A stretch of 64,000 nucleotides of DNA. It comes from Owenia fusiformis. Taxonomy: Eukaryota > Annelida > Polychaeta > Sabellida > Oweniidae. The translations under genes and the position numbers were made by a program. The DNA lies in assembly GCA_903813345.2 (NCBI GenBank), contig CAIIXF020000002.1:15756467-15820466 (forward strand). The letters run 5' to 3'. Below are positions 48,801-54,800 of the stretch, one piece after another (position 1 is the stretch's first letter; every line of letters starts with the position of its first letter). The notes under the pieces were generated by a model. That model was not told the DNA's origin, ran no database searches, and saw only the letters and a list, made by a program, of their open reading frames with translations.

Positions 48801-51800
48801 ATGGCAACTAAGGTACCAACATTTGAAACAGGGCCAATATCATTTGATAATCGACTTGCCGAGCTATACAGTGACAAAAGTCAGTGAACATAACAAAGAG
48901 AGTTTGCATATATTGGAAGGAATCTATGTTTGCACTGCAAGTATGTAACACCATCATCAAAATGTATATTTAATTTAAAAAAAAAATTTGTTTGTTTTAA
49001 ATTCTACTTAATTAATTAACTTATTCTTACTTGACATTGATAGACTGATAATTAATATTTCAGAAAATCCAGTCAAACTCTCATGGCTATATGAGAAGGA
49101 CATACACATGAGTCAAAAAAGAAAGTGATTAATCCTAACAGCATTATTGAACGAACAAAGTCGAGGTCTGCAGAAAAAGGTATGAGCATTACATTGAATC
49201 AAAACACAATAATGGTCAAAAAGGTATATTCCACTCAAATTATTATATTCCATAACACTCCATATTAAATTTGAAGTGTGATATTTTCCCGCTTATTTTG
49301 TTATTTTTCTTTATTATTAGGAGTGTCTGTCTGCTTTTGTCTGTCCATCCGTCAAGTTGAGTCTTCATGATAACATAGATAAAACTGTTTAATCTATACT
49401 ATTTCAGGTTGTAACAAGCAAATGTCCATTAAATCAGGGGGAAACCAGAGACCCCTCCAAATTAGACAGAAGTTTGAGGTGGAATACATAGTAGGATATA
49501 GAATGAGTCCTGGTGAAGCAGTGAAGATTGGTTTGGTTGTGGAAATTGGACATTAAAATTTACTTTTAACGGGATATCAATTGAACACGGCAAACTTTAT
49601 ATCCAATGGCATCTACTGTACCATGACTATTGACAGGGAACTTAAAATTGAAGTTAAGCATTCGCTTTAACACAGTCCAATTAATTGAATCCCACAACAA
49701 ATCAGAAATAAAATCAACTTACAACAAAATTTAAAAAAAACATTGACACCCCCCCGCCACAATTCGAGACACACAGATAAATACTATTAATCTAGTATTT
49801 TGACAGCTACAAATTGTCAAAGATCTATCAAATGAAGTGAAAGTGACATGGTTCACTTTTCCCTTGGGTTGTACATTTTATATTATACCTTTTATATTTA
49901 CTATATAGTTACTATACTAGTATCATAATAGTTATTAACAAAATAATTTGATTGTAAATAGTTCATCAATTTTAAAAAGCTTCAATCATGTGATGCAGAA
50001 TGTATGTTAACATCTCTAAGTTAAAAGGATCAAATAAATCAAATGAAATGGAATGGAATAACTTGACAACTCTTTCTGTATGTACTGAGTGTACTCAAAA
50101 ATATGTGCTGAAATATATTATTAAAGTAGTCAGACATACAATTTGATGAACTTAAGGTTGAACATATACATTTTGTAATGATGTACAGTAGATTAAACCA
50201 TGAGAACTGTCACTGAGAACCATATATAAAAAGAAATTGTTATTTTCTAACTACTTTGATGTGAATTAGAGTATATTATGTCCATTTCTGTCAGAAAAGT
50301 ATGGATAATGTGGTCATATGCAACATTGCATAACTTAATTAGGGTTCACCTCACTATGATCAGTCCATGTCTGAATTCAGACAGTTGAATCAGTTTTCTA
50401 GCATGGAAAAGCCTATGTCTGAATTCAGACACAGTCTCATTATAGTGAGATGAATTTGTTTATGTGTCTGAATTCAGACAAGATTTCAATCTGAGAAAAT
50501 TGATACTGATTTCCACTGTCTGAATTCAGACACAACACATAAGATAAACAAATTCATCTTACTATTATCAAATTGTGTCTGAATTCAGACAGTTGAAATC
50601 AGCTTCTGTTTTCTAATATGGAAAAGCCTGTGTCTGAATTCAGACACAAGAGATAAACAAATTCAGTATTATCAAGTTGTGTCTGAATTCATACAGTGAA
50701 AATTTAGGTTACTCATAGATTAGAATGCCGCTGCCTGAATTCAGACACAGAATATTCAAGTATAAGATACACTATATGTTTAGCTAAGGAATGTTTCTGT
50801 CTGAATTCAGACAACTTGTTTCCCTCTGAAATACATGTGCCTGAATTAATGTAAGAAGATGCAATGAATAAATATGTCATGAGTAAAAACACCTATAAAA
50901 CAGTTTTGTTTAATACTTTTGTCAAACTGGAAAAATGTCAAACTTCACTGGAACCTGTTTATACCCGCCATGCTATCTGACCCAAATGAGCCACCTGGTG
51001 GTGAAACTGGTAACTACATACTCGCATCTGGGTCATTGTAGTATAAATAAATGATTATTACAATATTAAACTTATTGACAGAATCAGAAAAGTGGCTAGA
51101 TGTACAAAAGCTAGAATATTAAAAGATGAGACTAATTATTATAATATATTTGCACTTACAGACTTATTAACACTTGCAGTAGATTTGTCACATCTACAGT
51201 AAAACCAGTGTATATTGAACACAGGTGCTCACTAAGACAGTTTTGCTGTGCTTCATCACAACCACTGAATTCAATGAGTTAGAAAAAACAGTCTAATTTT
51301 ACTCTCCAGGATTCCCTTCCAATTCTTGGAAAATACAATAAAAATCTTGATTTTCATCATAATATTCAACATTTGTTATACCTTATTATCCATATAGTGG
51401 TGACACTGTTAACTACCTACTGGCAACTAGGTCAGGGGTCTAGATAAGTTGAAAAGTTATTAGCTAATGTGGCTAATGTTTTCTAAAAATTATTAGCCAC
51501 TCTGAAAAATTATTAGCCACAATATTTTCTTATATTTTCACAAAAAACATATTTTACAGATTATGTAGATTGTATTCTTGATAGTCTTTTCTGATAATCA
51601 TTATTACTGATACTTTTCAATCAGTCTGTCAATCTCGGCTTCAGAATCTGAAAATCGTCATCTAAACCTCAATCGTCCCGGCATAATTTTGAAATATTTA
51701 GCTCAACACACAGACAGATTGAATGTATCAGAAAAACGAACGAAACAGCCGGAATATAAGCTAATGTTAAATTTTCATTTACTCGAAAATAAGTTTTGGC

Positions 51801-54800
51801 ATCTCAATTGATTCATCAAAATACCGAACACAACAGGTCTTGTGAAGGTGCCCCGTGTTAAATTTCCATTGAAACAAAAATAACTGTGGCGTCTCATGGG
51901 TGAAATTACAAAAATTACGAAAGTTGAAAATGAAGAATCCCCGATAATTTATCTGTTTCTCAGGTAGGTTCTGTACAAAGATCTTTGCCACCTTTGCGAA
52001 TATTTAGATCAAGACCTTCGCCAGGTGCTAAAAATATTCGCAATTGGTGAATGGCGACAGCTTTTCTAGACCTCTGAACTAGGTACCTGATCCAGTGTCA
52101 TATTCTTGTGATAAAATTGCATCAAAGTCACAGTTGAATGGAGGAATTAGAATCTACAAGTTTGATAACTTGTTTGGATGAAGGAAGATGGGTTGATGTA
52201 ACAATATCCAGAGAAAATTAGGTCAATCTAATGGATTCACTAAAAGTATGACAGTGTAGGCATTTCTGTAGTATAAGAGTTCAGGCTTATAACTACTCAA
52301 AATTGAACCAGAAATTATGGCATAAACTTTAAGTAATTTTCATTAAAACTACATATAGCCTGCAGTAGAGCTAAGTACATTTACTGATTTTTTAAAGTTA
52401 CAAGCTAGATTGAGTACCAATAAGGATAGATATAAGACTTAAATGGATAGATTTTGACTATATTAATTTCATGTCAACACAAAATGATTTTAATGATTGA
52501 CGAGAAACTTGTAATTTTTCTACTTACATTATTCAAAGTAGGTGTTGTCTTGTTGAGATCAGCTGTTGTCATATTTCCCAAGCTAAGTGAGTTCACCAAT
52601 GCTGAAGATGTGTTCACAAATGTTGTGTTAGGCAATGCAACTTGTGAGCCCAGGCTGCTTGTTGGTACAGAGTTCAACGTGGCAGACAGAGATGATGCAG
52701 AGAGAGAATTCTGTTGTGACACTGACTGTGAGTTAAAGTTGAATGGGCTGTTTTGTTGACCATTCATTCCAAGAGGTCCACCTGCCCCTAATGGACCGTT
52801 TTGCTGGAAAACAAATCATTAAATGAAGCATTACTATGACAATATATCAACACTATGTTGCACACTTCCAAATTATATAAAACTGCAACAATCCATACTA
52901 CATATATAGAAATGCAAGTCACAAAAATAGAGGTTATAACAATATGTCATCACAAAGAGTGTTTTTCTTAAATTGTCCAATTTGGTTCAAAGTATTAAGT
53001 ATTCTGGCACAACCAGCCTAACAACATCACAACCAAGGCAAGAGGAACCATAAGTAATACAGAGTACCACTTTAACAATCACCACAATTATGAAACATGG
53101 TATACTATTCAATGCAATACAAAATTTGCAAAGACAGCACAACCAAACTAGGCAACACATCAAAGTTGCAAAGCATATTGGCTAAACATATATTAAGAGC
53201 AAATGACAGTGCAACATAATCAGTGTATGGCCTCAAAAATTCAGATAAATAGAACTACATGTATTGCTAGACAATTAGTTCAATCTTTGGACACACTATA
53301 CAAAATAGCTCGACAATTATAAATGGCTTGAAATTCATATTGCCAACTTGCTACCAGATTTCAAATGATAACTACCTGTTGTTTCTACCAGATGTGATTT
53401 GCACTATTCATCTTGAAAAAGCTCATAACTGTTCATATTAAACCTGTACTAAATTTTTAAAAATCATTTCCTTTTCCTCACAGATTCAAATCCACAAAAC
53501 ACTGTTTTATTTTTAAACCCACATAATCTACAAAATGGAAGCAAAGAACTCCCTGAGATTGGCCAGGTCACTATTTTAGCACCAGGCAAGTTTTTTTAGT
53601 TTCAAGGCCAGGTGTTTAACCTTAAACATTCAATACAGCTGAGATACAGTGGTGTAGTTAGGTGCTTTATGGCCGGCAATATCATACTAAACACAATATG
53701 ACCAAAATTACTATGAAAATGAAATATGAAAATAGTTCAAAGAATTTGATATACATTTATTAGTAACATTTATAGTCAGAATGACCTTGTTACTGCATCT
53801 TGTTGAATGATTAATCAATCAACCAATGAAATTCTAAAAAGATTTTTGACAGAGTTTTGTTAATTCAGTATAATGTGCCTTAAAGCTATGGCCCCTTATA
53901 TAGTTTAAGTTATGTTGATTTTGAAGCCATGCTTATAAAATTATAGCAGAAAACATTGGAACACAAAAGGCCATATAATTTAATATTATTTAGATTACCC
54001 ACTTGCAATGTGAAATTGCCCCACTTAGGAAAATACTGTTGTTCATTAATTGTTTACTTTAGCAAAAAACAATCTGTAATAACAATGCCATTCTAGCTCA
54101 ATGAGAAAGCGAATCAATGGGCATACATGCAACTGCATATAAGATAAAAACACAATGTTGACATCTGAATTTGAATTCTTATTCGCAAATATTTGTGTGA
54201 AGAGAATATAATCATGAGCATTGAAACAATTACATAAATAAATGGTACACTTACCTTTAACATATTTGCTTGAGCATTCATTCCTGGGTGAGGGGATGAT
54301 CCTATACCAGTACCACCAAGATTCCCAATTAGATTTCCTTGTAAGCTTACAGTCCTTTGGCCTGGATTGCCAAAATGTGGTCCATTCGGCCCATTCATCA
54401 TTGAATTTGGGTGTGCATTACCCGCTGAAGTGTTCATAGAATTGTTCATACTTGCTTGTGAATTCATTGGTTTTGTAGAATTTATAGAGTTCATTGAATT
54501 AACTAATGTATTGGCGAGACTGAAATTTACATTGTTTGATAAGCTATATGCTGTACTCGTAAGAGAGCTGTCTACATTCATTTGTCCAGGAGGTGCATTT
54601 TTACCACCTTGACTGATACCTGGCGGTGATGACAGACTGTTTGTTAGAGGACTTTTCAATGAATTGTTTAAATTAGTGTTAGAATTTATGGCTGCACTAG
54701 ATCGAGGATTGGGGACTTGTCCAGCTTTCTGTGCTGCAAGTGCTGTCTGACTACTTGGTATTGAAGGTGTAGGTGAGTCACTGGAAAGGAGCTGAGAAAG

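Larger units (their letters stand above)
31268..50959. mobile_element. 19.7-kb insertion with inverted termini and palindrome arrays (intron 3)
   Basis: The left end AACAGGTTCCAGTG (31268) and the right end CACTGGAACCTGTT (to 50959) are perfect 14-bp inverses. Similarity continues imperfectly for about 40 bp (AGTTTG, CA, GACAAAAGT). Just inside each end is an array of GTCTGAATTCAGAC palindromes. The insertion separates the two halves of a repeat that is continuous at 18640-19060; the halves overlap in TAT, a possible 3-bp target duplication. I found no transposase in the interior. Confidence 0.7.
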
